A DNA stretch of 64,000 nucleotides from NCBI GenBank assembly GCA_963978545.1, contig OZ021726.1:56651959-56715958 (forward strand). Reading direction: 5' to 3'. Under the pieces are notes generated by a model. It saw only the letters and a program-made list of their open reading frames with translations, was not told the origin of the DNA and did no database searches. The stretch is from Linyphia triangularis. Its lineage: Eukaryota; Arthropoda; Arachnida; Araneae; Linyphiidae. A program made the position numbers and the translations under genes. How positions within the stretch are numbered: position 1 is the first letter of the stretch; each line of letters begins with the position of its first letter. Below are positions 40,385 through 50,700 of the stretch, one piece after another.

Positions 40385-40660
40385 CAGAGTTCTATATAAA
40401 GTAAAGACCACAGTCAATCACCATAATTGCAGAGAGAAAATGAGAAGAGCACGCCAGAATCGCTTATGAGCATACCTTCCGAATGCGAAAGGGAACTTAA
40501 TTGCTCGTTTATTGGTTGATAGAAACAATTCCTTAGAAACAATGCGTACTAACCAATGGAGGTTATGCGTGACGACTTCACGGTCAATTCCTTTGCGCGG
40601 AAATAAAGGAAACACGTATTGTGATTGGCTTATAGAATTCGAAAATTCGAATGAGCTTTT
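40385..40660. promoter_or_regulatory. CCAAT-rich candidate regulatory block
   Basis: Three CCAAT/ATTGG boxes occur within about 115 bases (40511-40515, 40553-40557, 40624-40628) in sequence richer in GC than the flanks. A TATATAAA lies at 40393-40400. The spacing and order do not make one clear core promoter on either strand. It directly precedes the Tc1-type element. Confidence 0.25.
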
Positions 40661-40674
40661 AACTATACATTGTA

Positions 40675-42261
40675 CAGTTCGGCACAAAAGTTTAGACACA
40701 GAGGCAATTCACGAAAAATTAATAGTATTCATTTAATTTTCAGCATTTTTTTTTTTTTTTTTTTTTTTTTCTTCTTTTTTTTTTAATATATATTCTTAAA
40801 GCCATAAAGAACAAGTGTAGGGTACAAAATTTAAAGGAAAAATTAAATAAAATTGTCTTACATTAACAAGTTGAAACTTAGCAAACTTTCCATGTCGCAA
40901 AAGTATAGGCACAAACGTAATATTTATGTTAATTCTTGAGAGGAAGCGATCTCATCATCAAAGGGGAGTGTCTTTAAGTTGCTATAAAATGTTTGAAGTA
41001 ATTTTCACTGGTTAGAATGATGTCTAAGTCTACGCAATTTTCGTATGCAGGGATTTTAAGAATTAGGAAGTTAAAGTCTAGAGATAAATCCATTTCTGAT
41101 ATTTCAATTGCATTAAATCGCTCCAAAAGAAGTATTTATAGAATTTAAGCACATGATAGCCAATATCAACCAAAATAATGATCTGGAAGGCCTCGAACGA
41201 TCAGCAAACGGGGTGATAGACAAATTTTAAAATTGGCTTCAAATAAACATTACTCTGCAAAATAGATCAAAAATATAATTGCCATTGAAAATTCATGGGA
41301 AACTATGAAGAAAAATTGTGGAATGCGAGTTTATGAAAAATAAATCGAAACTTAAACGCAAGCCGCGTTTGCAGTCTCATCACAAAGAAGAAAGACTGAA
41401 TTTGGCTCAGCAGCACATGTCATACAGTGACGAATGGCAACAGATGGTCTTTATTGACGAGAAAAATGGAGCCTACATGGTCCAGAAAGATTTTCCTACT
41501 GCTGGCCCCATGATCTTCATATAGATCCTGTAACTCAGTTTAGCCGACATCAAGGTGGACGTTCAGTCATGGTTTGGGGAGGATTTGGATTCAACGGCCA
41601 AACTTTCCTAGCGCTTTTAAAGGAAAAACAAAACTCTGAGACCTGTCAAGTAACTCCAGAAAGTACTTACTACCATTTGGTGAGCTTTTAAGTGGACCTA
41701 ATTGGAAATTTCTACAAGACAATGCTTCCATCCACACATCCAGGTCAATGAAAAAGTGGTTTATAGCCAAAACAATCATGGTTCTCGATTGGCTAGCTGG
41801 TAGTCTTGATTATAATCCTATCGAAAATGTATGAAAAATTATTACAAAAGTTGTATACCTTTGGAAAGCAGTATTCCACCATTTTTGAATCTAAAGAAGC
41901 CATTGAAAAGGCGTTGGGTGGAATCAAGCCTGGAACCTTGCAAAAGCTTGTGCTTTTAAAGAAAAACCGTGTTTTTGATTTGATAAAACATTGTGAAAGC
42001 TTAACTGATTACTAAAAACTTTTCTCTTGCTTATAAAAATTAAAAAGTTTAATTTGTGCCTAAACTTATGCGCAAAGGATTTTTTGTCATTTTTGTTATT
42101 TTTGTGACTAATTCTCTACAGATTTGTTTTTCATTTTCAAACTTCTATTTTGAATGTAATGTGTGCATATTATTAAGTGATATAAAGATCAAATCTTCTG
42201 TCTTAATACTATTTTATAAAGCACCAATTTTGTGTTGTGTCTAAACTTTAGAGCAGGACTG
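40675..42261 (+). mobile_element. Tc1/Tc3-type transposon, inactive
   Basis: The terminal repeats are CAGTTCGGCACAAAAGTTTA at the left and CAGTCCTGCTCTAAAGTTTA on the minus strand at the right, both continuing GACACA. TA flanks are at 40673-40674 and 42262-42263. A second, internal pair of similar sites occurs at about 40896 (GCAAAAGTATAGGCACAAAC) and 42072 (minus strand GCGCATAAGTTTAGGCACAA), giving the two-site-per-end layout of Tc3 and Sleeping Beauty-like elements. It carries a broken transposase. It lies 277 bases downstream of exon 42800-42539 in gene orientation. Confidence 0.88.
41017..42016 (+). pseudogene. Tc1-family transposase pseudogene
   Basis: Reading across frames, the start MSKSTQFSYAGILRIRKL and a helix-turn-helix-like segment are followed by the first catalytic region FIDEKNGAYMVQ. 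Next come VMVWGGFGFNG, the second catalytic block LQDNASIHTS, and DWLAGSLDYNPIENV. That last block corresponds to the usual WPxxSPDLNPIEN and should end with the third acidic residue. Stops at several points and at least one frame change break it. The enzyme would have cut at TA sites. The ORFs at 41318-41524 and 41806-42015 are pieces of it. Confidence 0.88.
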
Positions 42262-42312
42262 TAGTTGGTCACAAGTGTTACTATTCGATGCAACCTCAAT
42301 CCTAATAATGCT
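42262..42312. repeat. short repeat shared with 52.75 kb
   Basis: GTCACAAGTGTTACTATTCG followed by ATGCAACCTCAATCCTAATAAT matches 52747-52795 in the same orientation with a few changes. An inverted ACACTTGTGACAC lies at 42357. It looks like one end of a short unclassified element into or beside which the Tc1 element inserted. Confidence 0.55.
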
Positions 42313-42538
42313 TCGCATATGGTCCACTATAAGCCATAATTGTCCATTATTAACTATACACTTGTGACACCTGAAGTCGATTTGATTAAACATATTTGTC
42401 CATATTTCACCAATGAACATTTCTTCTATTCGGAAGGTATATTTGTAGAGGGCTTTGATTTTCAACCGTACACATGTAACATATGGCAGTCTCTACCCTG
42501 TATAGAACTCTGTGGCCCTAATGATCAGACGATCTCAC

Positions 42539-42800
42539 CTGTCGTGTGGTGGCAGCGGGGGCACCCTCTCCTCCTGCAGCGCCTCCTGGTTGTTATACCT
42601 CCTGAGGTCTGCCGTGTCCACGGACTGTGATGCAGGCAGGCCTCGGGGCCGCGATGAGGGCTTCTTGTCTGTAGTGGGTGGTTGTGCCCCCTTTTTGGAG
42701 GGTTTGGCAGAGGGTTCCTCCTTCTTAGAGCCTCCATGGGTTGGGAGGCTGGAACTGCGGTGGATGGTGAAGCGCTTTATACTGAACGGCATCCTCATTA
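42539..42800 (-). CDS. first coding exon of the minus-strand gene
   Basis: The exon follows a pyrimidine tract ending CTCTCCCTAG and ends at CACGACAG before GTGAGA. From the ATG at 42798 it encodes 86 codons, beginning MRMPFSIKRFTIHRSSSLP. The second ATG, two codons on, has A at -3. The protein is basic and rich in Ser, Lys and Pro, with basophilic-kinase-like KRFT and HRSSS sites near the start. Near the end is RVPPLPP, a class I SH3-ligand pattern (RxxPxxP). No folded domain is visible. Two bases carry over into the 164-base exon, where the frame stays open. Joined to the upstream exon at 59182-59139, the frame above this ATG is closed by a stop, which supports initiation here. The gene is not identified. 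Confidence 0.72.
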
Positions 42801-42961
42801 CTAGGGAGAGAGAAAGAGTGAGTTGCTTTGTGATATGAAATGTTACAAATGATTAAAAGATGTGTCTGCAACTTTGGGGAAAAAATGAAGGTGGAGGATC
42901 ATATATTATTCATACTTTGATTTTTAAAATTATTGTCTCTCTGTATTCTATGTGGGGCCAC

Positions 42962-43040
42962 TTATATCTTAGACTTTTAATTATGCTGAATGAGGTATTT
43001 GCATGAAAGTAGTAGTTCAGTTTCAAATAGCAGAATCAAA
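42962..43040 (+). repeat. left copy of an 80-base direct duplication
   Basis: It shares TAGACTTTTAATTATGCTG and GGTATTTGCATGAAA with 43652-43738, in order and orientation. The two copies are about 690 bases apart. Confidence 0.65.
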
Positions 43041-43520
43041 AATTTGCTTCATTTGCAAGTAATTATTACATTATTTGTACAAGTTAGGTATTGAGACGAG
43101 TCTTGGGAATAAAAGCCTTTAAGTTGTTATCTTGAAATTTATTAAATTATTTTTAAGAAAAAGAGAGGTACATCTTAATCTGGCAAAGAATAGCAACGGA
43201 ATGAATTAGATTGTCGTCTTGAGAACATCTGAAAATCAGTTTTAACGAATGAGTATTTGTAATTAGCATTGCTGAAAATTAAAATACCATGGCTGTGAGA
43301 AACAAACTCAGGCTGATGCAATGAGGAGCAATGTCGAATATAAATTAACTTACAGCTTGCGAAAGCACTAGCTTAAACAAATCTAGGTTGTCGATAACGT
43401 GGAAAAACTCTTGAATTAAAGTTATGATTGTTGAAGAGATTAAAAATAGAAGATGCGATTTGAAAGGATAAATGAAATTAAAAATGCGATTCTAAAATAG
43501 ATTATGATTACATACATATG

Positions 43521-43639
43521 GTCCCGTGTAGGCATGGGTGTTTGTAAATGTATGTTGGTTTGTTAAATGACGAAATGTTTCGGCGCATTATAGCCCTCGT
43601 GTTGCTGACGGCGCCAGATAATCTGAATACAACCAACCA
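43521..43639 (+). mobile_element. tRNA-derived SINE, copy 4 (5'-truncated)
   Basis: Only the body and 3' end are present, starting at GTCCCGTGTAGGCATGGG, so most of the tRNA head including the A box is missing. A perfect 14-base duplication ATTACATACATATG flanks at 43507-43520 and 43640-43653, so the truncation happened at insertion. That fits target-primed reverse transcription by a LINE partner. The ORFs here are shadows. Confidence 0.92.
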
Positions 43640-43651
43640 ATTACATACATA

Positions 43652-43738
43652 TGCTAGACTTTTAATTTTGCTGAATGGTGGTATTTGCATGAAAATAATA
43701 GTTTATTGCCAAACTCCAAAATCTGCAAATAACTTCGT
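43652..43738 (+). repeat. right copy of an 80-base direct duplication
   Basis: Diverged copy of 42962-43040. The SINE has inserted at its left edge. Confidence 0.65.
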
Positions 43739-44049
43739 CTAGAGCGCAGTTTCCTCGCGACAGAATTGTGACAGCGAAGCGAAATTACGAAAACTGACTT
43801 AAATGGTGATATTATATTATAATAGGAACCAATTCCCTTTAAATCAATTGAAGTCTCAATTTATACATAATAATGGGACGTGGATATAAAGAACAGTGCT
43901 GTATGAGTAAATTTCATCAGCATCAGATCGAGTTCAAAATTACGAAGCTTATTTCGTTTTTTTATGCCTTTTAATTAGCAGAATTATTCAGCCAAATGTT
44001 AATACATGATGGATTACATATAAACCAAGTTACGAAAGTGTGTCACTTA

Positions 44050-44051
44050 CC
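44050..44051 (-). promoter_or_regulatory. candidate recursive splice site
   Basis: On the minus strand a T-rich tract is followed by ATGGACTTAG directly joined to GTAAGTGACA. No other AG lies between the tract and this point, so the acceptor and donor consensus abut with zero exon length. This is the layout of ratchet points in long arthropod introns. It lies about 1.25 kb upstream of the exon at 42800. The motif is seen; its use is inference. Confidence 0.4.
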
Positions 44052-44759
44052 TAAGTCCATACATTAGACAGAACAGTGTAAAAAAAAAGCTCTTATTAAA
44101 AATGAAAATATTCAGTTATTAATTTTAATTTTAAGAAAAATTGTGTAAGAAACGAAAAAGTTAAACGAGTTGTCAATTTTCTTAAATACAAAACATTCCA
44201 TCTTATACATTATTTATTATGAAAATCAATAGCAACTATAATAAACTTTATTTTCAAGTTCAAAAAGGTTTAAGAAAGCATTTCGTAATGTGGAGTTTAT
44301 CCTTTTGAATTTATCATATTTTTTTTATCGTTAACGCATATGAAAAAAATAAATTCTGTAAAATAATTTTCTCTTTAAGTCTGAATTTGTTTGTACTCTT
44401 CGAATGAATAATAAATTGCATTTTTTCGGAGCTATTATCTGTACCTAATTTTATAATTTACAAAACTTAATGTATTATAAGCGTCTCTGAGTGTCTTTTT
44501 TTAATAATGCAGATCAAGGATACGAAAGCCTGTGTGCAAATTCATTTCGACTTGTGACATTAGGAAACATTTCTACCACCACTCACTGCTAAAAGGAAAT
44601 AAAAAATTTAATTTAGAAATTTATGGGCCCAAGACAAAAGAATAGCAATCTCGTCCAAGAGTTTTTCATTTTAGAACTTTCTTTTAAAGTTTTATTTAAA
44701 AAAAAATAAAAAAAATATATAAATTCATTGTTCTAAATCATCAAAATTAAATCCCTGAG

Positions 44760-44792
<33 letters not shown>

Positions 44793-45234
44793 GGGCAGTA
44801 TTATGACAAGCATTCAAATCAGACATCCATCCGTGAAACTCGATAAAAAAAATTTAAAAAAAAACACAAATGCGTAGACTTGCTAGAACCTTAGTTCAGA
44901 AACCATAATAGTTTATTCTTACTATTAAAAATATAACCCAAAAAAACAAAGTTTTTAATATAATTTTTTTATGCATTGCCAATTTTTATATTCATTAACA
45001 TAGAGCCATTTTAGTTGCCAGACTGTGCTTGTTTTTAATCTTTAAAATTAGATACAGACACCCTCCCAAGCAAATATGCGGTACACTAATTTTCAAAAAT
45101 TATTCATTAAAATTGAATGTGAATTTATGCACTCACATTCAAATAATATCTTTTATTTATTCTGATTAAAACATGTTATATTATTATTTATTAATCAAAA
45201 CAATTTTAGTAACAAGAAAGAGTTTCAACAATGA

Positions 45235-45420
45235 TCAACGTGATTGGATGATGGCAAGTTGGTTTAGTAGTATTCCGTAAAAACGACCTTTTAGTGACAG
45301 TGACTGCTGTCAAAATTCAATTTAACGCAATGTCATCGACATCGAATCAATCTTCCAAGTTTCAGTCCGATTGGATGACGGCAATGGGTTTAATTAGGCC
45401 GACGCAGATTTGCTTACCAT
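45235..45420. repeat. probable decayed retroelement 3' region
   Basis: Segments such as CAAGTTTCAGTCCGATTGGA and the repeated GATTGGATGA(T/C)GGCAA at 45244 and 45372 resemble 3' ends of old non-LTR elements. There is no protein and no tail, so the class is uncertain. Confidence 0.3.
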
Positions 45421-45728
45421 CAACAAACATAAGCACAAAATCGAAGTTAATATAAAGGATTTAAAAATCTTGGTACAACTATATGTTGGGTTGTTTTTCT
45501 TCGCCTTTATTCTCCAAATCAAAAAATTTGCACCAAACCAAATAAATCAAATTCGGAATTCTTTCACACATTTAACAATAAACTAATCTTATAAACCCTA
45601 CAAAATCTTACAAAAGTAATTTGATACATGAAGTAATATATTTCACAGTAAATCTTTTGAAAATTAAAAGCTAAATAAACAGTAAAAAAGGCAATTTAAA
45701 CTCTTCAGTATTCTTCGTTCCACTCATT

Positions 45729-45752
45729 AAACACATATCTCTATGTGTTTAA
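45729..45752. other. perfect hairpin inside a unique island
   Basis: TAAACACATA and TATGTGTTTA are perfectly complementary around a four-base loop. The surroundings (45720-45960) are base-balanced and not visibly repetitive. Function unknown. Confidence 0.6.
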
Positions 45753-47359
45753 CTTCGTCCTCAAGGTATTCCTGAATGAAATCGGACATATTATCATGCA
45801 TCAGGAATAATGTTGATTAAACAGCAAGAGGAAAACCAACGAGAGTTCTTTATTGAAGTTAAAGTAAGCGGAAATTGCGCCAAGTATGTTTTTCTTGGCG
45901 AACTTCAACGCCTAGAGCAAATATTGTATTTCTAATTTGATCGTCGGGGAAGCTGTCTAGAATTTAGTGATCCATTATTGAAAATTTAATCTATTTTCTA
46001 GAAATTAGATTTATTTTGTCTGGAAATGGAATTTTGTAAGTCAATCTATTGACATGGAGTTTTCTAACAAATTTCCAAAAAATTAAAAAAAAAAAAAAAT
46101 ATGTATCATGGGGAAAAAAAATGGAGTAGTTTTCAGATAGTTTGTGGCTTTGAAGAAGTATAACCATTTAAACGTATATATTAACCCATTAAATAATTAC
46201 TTATTAGAATAAGATGCTTTTTTTTTATTTAAATAAATTTCCAGCTTTGATTGGTTAACCATAAATAAGATTAGTATTTTGGCGTCACTTAAAAACATAT
46301 ATTTTTTATGTAAAAGTGCAAACTTCCTTTACAAGCCTAAAAATTTATATGTAAAAACTTTTGAGAAATAATCTTTGAAAATTATGTAATTTACGTGGGG
46401 TAATTAGATAGAAGAATGAACATTAACGAAATCAAATTTAAACGTTATTAAGATAATAAATTTTGGTGCTTGATCTTCTTTTATTTAGCTGGATAAGGAA
46501 ACTATTTTTCTTTTGATAAAGGATCAGTGCTACATAAAAATCTCCCAGAAAATCCAATAAATAAAACCTATCCTTATCGGTGCATAAAGCCTTCCGTTCA
46601 TTATTTTTTGGTAACCAGATAATCCACAGGCAATTTCTTTCATGATCCTTAAATCTCAGTGTTAGAGAGACACACACTTTTAAAACCTATTGTAAGACTG
46701 TTTGGATTTAAAAAAAAAAAAAAAAAAAAAATCAACTATGTAACATAAGCAGAGTGGTAAGATTTAAAGATAAGTCTATAAACATTTATTGTTTAAAAGT
46801 TCTTTAAAATATAGCGTGTAAATTTATTAACCTATCTCAACATTAGAAACCATTTTTAATGTAAATGCTTCTTTTCCCCCTACAATTAAAGTATTGTGAA
46901 CTGAGGTAATTTTTCTTTTATGGTGACCAAATTTTCAACACATTTAGTTTCAAAATTCTAGTCTACTAATATTGAAGCTCAAAAAATGTACGTAAAGTTT
47001 TTGTTCTATTTCATATGGACACTGAGGTGGTTCAAACTTTTTTTTTTTTTTTTTTCATAGATAGAGTCCAGGTCACCCCCTATTTTTTTTAGACTCACCG
47101 GTAGTATAATGCTGGAAAAGTTTTAGGCTTCTTACTCAAATTCTAAGAGGGTGCTCAATGACCTCCACAATTTAACATTAGCAGGCGTATAGGAAATGTA
47201 ACAAATAATTTACTGTTCAGAAAAAAATTTAATTTTTACCAGAAGTTTTTTCTAGAAATTTAGTTAGTTGTATTATACATGTATATTATTATTAATTCTA
47301 AAATATTTTATTAGATGTAACATTGCTTCTGATAATTATTTGCATAATGAATGGCAGTG

Positions 47360-48720
47360 AATCGGTTTGTCTAATTGTTTCACTCGCAGCAGTTTTCGGT
47401 CACAATCCATCTTGCTTCAAGTTTCAAGAAATACTATTCAGCAAACACATAAAAAATCCTGGAAGGAGTATACAGAATCAATAAAAAGTGAATTCAAACC
47501 AAATTTCTCTCTAGTGATTCACTGGCAAAGTCCTCTTTGAAATGTTTAAATGTTGATCGATCACCAGTATTTGTATCTGGAGATGGTCTTAATAAGTTCC
47601 TTGGAGAGCCGAAACTGACTGCTGGAACTGGAAAAAACGCAACTAATGCTAAACATATTTTACTGAAAGACTTTAATGTCACAGAATTGGTTCAAGCAAT
47701 ATGCTTTGACACAATGAGCTTGAACATTAGTAGTTTAAATTGAGCATGTGCTTTACTATAATGAAAATTGAATCTGAACTTCTCTAATTAACTTGCTGTC
47801 ATCACAAAATTTAACTCTTCTTCTTCTTTAGCACTACAGTTGATTTCCGGCCAAGGCTGTTTCAGTCAGCTTGAACCATCTTACCCTATCCGACGCCACC
47901 TTCCTACATTTATTCACGCCTATATTCTTTAAATTCTTTTCCACGTTGTCCATCCACCTTGTACGTGATCTACCTCTTTTTCCTTCTGGGTTTTGAAATG
48001 TTATCTTTTTTGCTGTATTTTCATCTTCATACCTATATACATGGCCGAGCCATCTTATTTGCGATACTTTAATGACTTTTACTATGTTTGGCTCTCTGAA
48101 TTTAACTTGTAGTTCATGATTATACATTATTCTCCTAATTCCGTTTTCCTTTTCCGCTCCAAAAATTCTTCTCAGAATTTTTCGTTCAAAAACCACTAAT
48201 TTTTCTTCATCTAATTTATTCATTGTCCAGCATTCGCATTTATTTTATGTTTTGGGTCTTCAAATTCCCTAGACATTCAAATCTTTAAGCGATTCAAGAC
48301 TGTTTGGAATGATGTTGTGACCAAAGTCAAATAAACATGCTCGATGGATGACTAAATTACAATATGCATTAAAGATATATTTATTTCAAGATGCTTTTAA
48401 TATGACAGCGGAGGAAGAAAATAAGATTTGTGTAATTTGGGGCTCTACAAAACTATATGAGTAGAAGTACATCTTACAACTGAACCAGCTGAATTGAATT
48501 TCAAGTTTTTGAAAGATCTTGAAAATTATCTATCCATAGGCAAAGTGATTGCGCTTTCTGCTAGAAAGTGATGGAATGTCATAGGTGGTATTTATCTGAT
48601 GATTTGGTAGGACTTTTTCTCATTTCTGATAGAGTTTCCATGGAATAAAAACAAAGAATTGTGGAGCGAATGGGAATAACAGCTATACAAAACTTAAGAA
48701 GTATAATGTAAGAGGTGAAC
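47360..48720 (+). pseudogene. broken transposase-like ORF (hAT-like multi-copy family)
   Basis: The open part at 47537-47743 reads VFVSGDGLNKFLGEPKLTAG, then TGKNATNA, then VQAICFDTMSLNIS. This pattern (GDG, GVPKL-GTG, SFDTT-SNTG) is one I associate with multi-copy, hAT-like transposon-derived proteins in arthropod genomes. After the inserted LINE fragment, weaker matches resume, including LEDLENY-type and ARK-WNVIGGIYL segments at about 48480-48610 with many stops. It has no start, no intact acidic triad and no flanking repeats that I can see. The family assignment is from memory of the pattern and is moderate at best. Confidence 0.45.
47815..48235 (-). pseudogene. LINE reverse-transcriptase C-terminal fragment, inserted
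   Basis: The minus-strand ORF of 129 codons (48223-47834) contains FERKILRRIFGAEKENGIRR, IRWLGHVYRYEDE and PEGKRGRSRTRWMDNVEK. This is the conserved tail after the polymerase in non-LTR retrotransposons. It ends with a short 3' tail of GAAGAAGAAGAG type, common in such elements. It is 5'-truncated, lacks polymerase and endonuclease, and interrupts the transposase-like ORF around it. Confidence 0.8.
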
Positions 48721-50394
48721 CTTACATTTTCAAAGAAGATGGTGTGAAACTGTCAGACTTTGCGACAAGGAGAATATCAGAACTCGTATCTTGTATAAAT
48801 ACTGGCAAGTTATTTTTAAGCCTTTCTCTTTTCAAATGGAATGACAATGATGACTACCGTAGGAAAAAAAACGGCTTCAAAATTTACAAGGAATTTACAT
48901 GAATATACCATGTTTAAGCTAAGCTATCAATATAAACTGCTTTGATTGTCAAATCTGTCGAGTTATCATACTGAAGATGTAATGTGTTTGTTGTTATTGA
49001 ACAATGCCCATAGACCTATTTTAATTAAATTCGACTTGATTTCAAGTGGTAACTATGCATAAATGTACTTGGGTAAATGCAAAAATAGCAAAGTAACTTT
49101 AATGCTTGCCATAAAAGTCTATATGCTGTGAGAATTGAATTTCTAATACCCTAGAAAATCTAATCTAATACCCTAGTTTCTTCCCTAGAAAAACCTAGGT
49201 GCCTATAAAGGCATGTGTACAGTTAATGTCACATATGAATAGTAACCTAAAAAAAATTTCAATAAGGACACTTTTTCGATATAATTAACCCCTAGTATTG
49301 AACAGTTTAAGACTAAGATAATTTGGCGGTATAACCCATCATTGTTAAATTGGTTACAAACTGCCTTAATCGTTTACATACAAATGATGGAATAGTAATT
49401 CAATTAAGGTACAATTTCAATATGCTAATCAAATGTGAAGCTTTTCTACTAATTATGGGTAATTTTTATATTAGGACTCTATCTAAAGGTCTCATATGTT
49501 AACATGGTTGGCAACAAAATGTTTAATGAAACTTTCTCGAAGAATTTCTGATAAGACATAGAGCTTCTACTTGAGTATCTAAACAAAGTTAAGAACACAG
49601 TTTTGTTATAAAACTCTAAAAGTGGGAAGTTTTTGTTTTGATATTTGGCAACACTTTTAGAGTCGTTATCACAACTTTTTAATTTGCAATGTAAATACTC
49701 TGATTTAAAGATTCAACTTTTAAAACAATATTGGATTATAACAACATATTACTAAATGCAGGAATAATTTTGATCTTTAAAATGAAATTCTCTTACTAAA
49801 CTGATAAACATTCTTTAACGTGCTACTTATATGAGAATTCAAATCTCTTATTTAAATTAATTGAATGTTGCCTAGTGGGTTACCTCCTTTTTTAGCGTTC
49901 TTTTAAAGTTAGTTAAGGATTTTGATTACATTATTATTCTGCAATGCGTTAATATCAGTCGTGCAATTGCAAAGCAGAAATTTATATTTCCTTCATGATT
50001 TTTTTTTTTTTTACTACGACTCAAAATTCTTGTACACTAAGGCCATATTCTAATAACATCTAATTTTATATCGACTGAAATGAACCAGTCGGTATTTCGC
50101 AGCAATCTTTTAAGGAGGGAGAATGTTAAAGAGAACACTAAAAATATTCCACTTCAAAATGCAATTCGTGTCTAACACCCGCAATAAATCGACTAAAAGA
50201 AAGCACAAAAAAAAAATACTCAGAGTTAAGGAACTATTTTTAGAATCTTTCTAAAACAAAATTGGACTCCTTTAGATTTTAACTTTCTTGTTGCCAACCT
50301 AGGGATAACAAATTGCATACTACTTCCCCATGGTGCCTTAAAAGTATGAGAGTATATTTACCACCCCCCTCCTCACATTTATCCTTATCTGCGT
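48721..50394. other. non-coding stretch
   Basis: AT-rich. A TAATACCCTAG motif is repeated at about 49147 and 49173. No gene supported. Confidence 0.4.
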
Positions 50395-50700
50395 ACTAAT
50401 GTAACACATTGAGTTGAAGAGCAGAGTAGAATTGCGCTTTGTCGAGGGACCACAGTCAGGAACTGTTTTATCTCCAACCCTTAGAAAAGCCTCCAATGCA
50501 TGCTTCTCATTAATATGAATGCGTTACTTTGGATGCAGAGCATTAATGAAACCTACAATTACATAAATTATCTTCGGTAACAAAGATAATTCTAATTAAC
50601 TTTAGAATACCTTTTGTGTTATTCATCCAGAATGAAATTCAAAGAGGAGTAGAAAATGTGAAGAAGGTTGCGCAGAATTGGACAATAGGTATTATACTAT
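50395..50700. other. base-balanced unique island
   Basis: Mixed sequence with several ATTAAT/ATTA cores (CATTAATGAAA, CTCATTAATATG) and no repeat or coding signal. A conserved enhancer is possible. The basis is composition and motif content only. Confidence 0.25.

Larger units (their letters stand above)
32598..42538 (-). other. intron of about 9.9 kb
   Basis: It separates the first clearly coding exon from the second. It holds a Helitron-like element with a nested palindromic element, a short tandem repeat at 38.4 kb, long T runs near 38840 and 40747, and a Tc1-type transposon. A 10-base inverted pair ACGCACTAAA occurs at about 33525 and 33577. The ORFs at 33072, 35958 and 38999 have no splice or family support. 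Confidence 0.75.

Noticed and set aside
42512..42838. Plus-strand ORF of 108 codons
   Set aside because: It is the antisense shadow of the first coding exon, whose splice sites and phase support the minus strand.
47087..47115. 13-base minus-strand microexon between TTTTCCAG and GTGAGT
   Set aside because: It is too short to test, has no phase partner, and such pairs arise by chance in a window this size.
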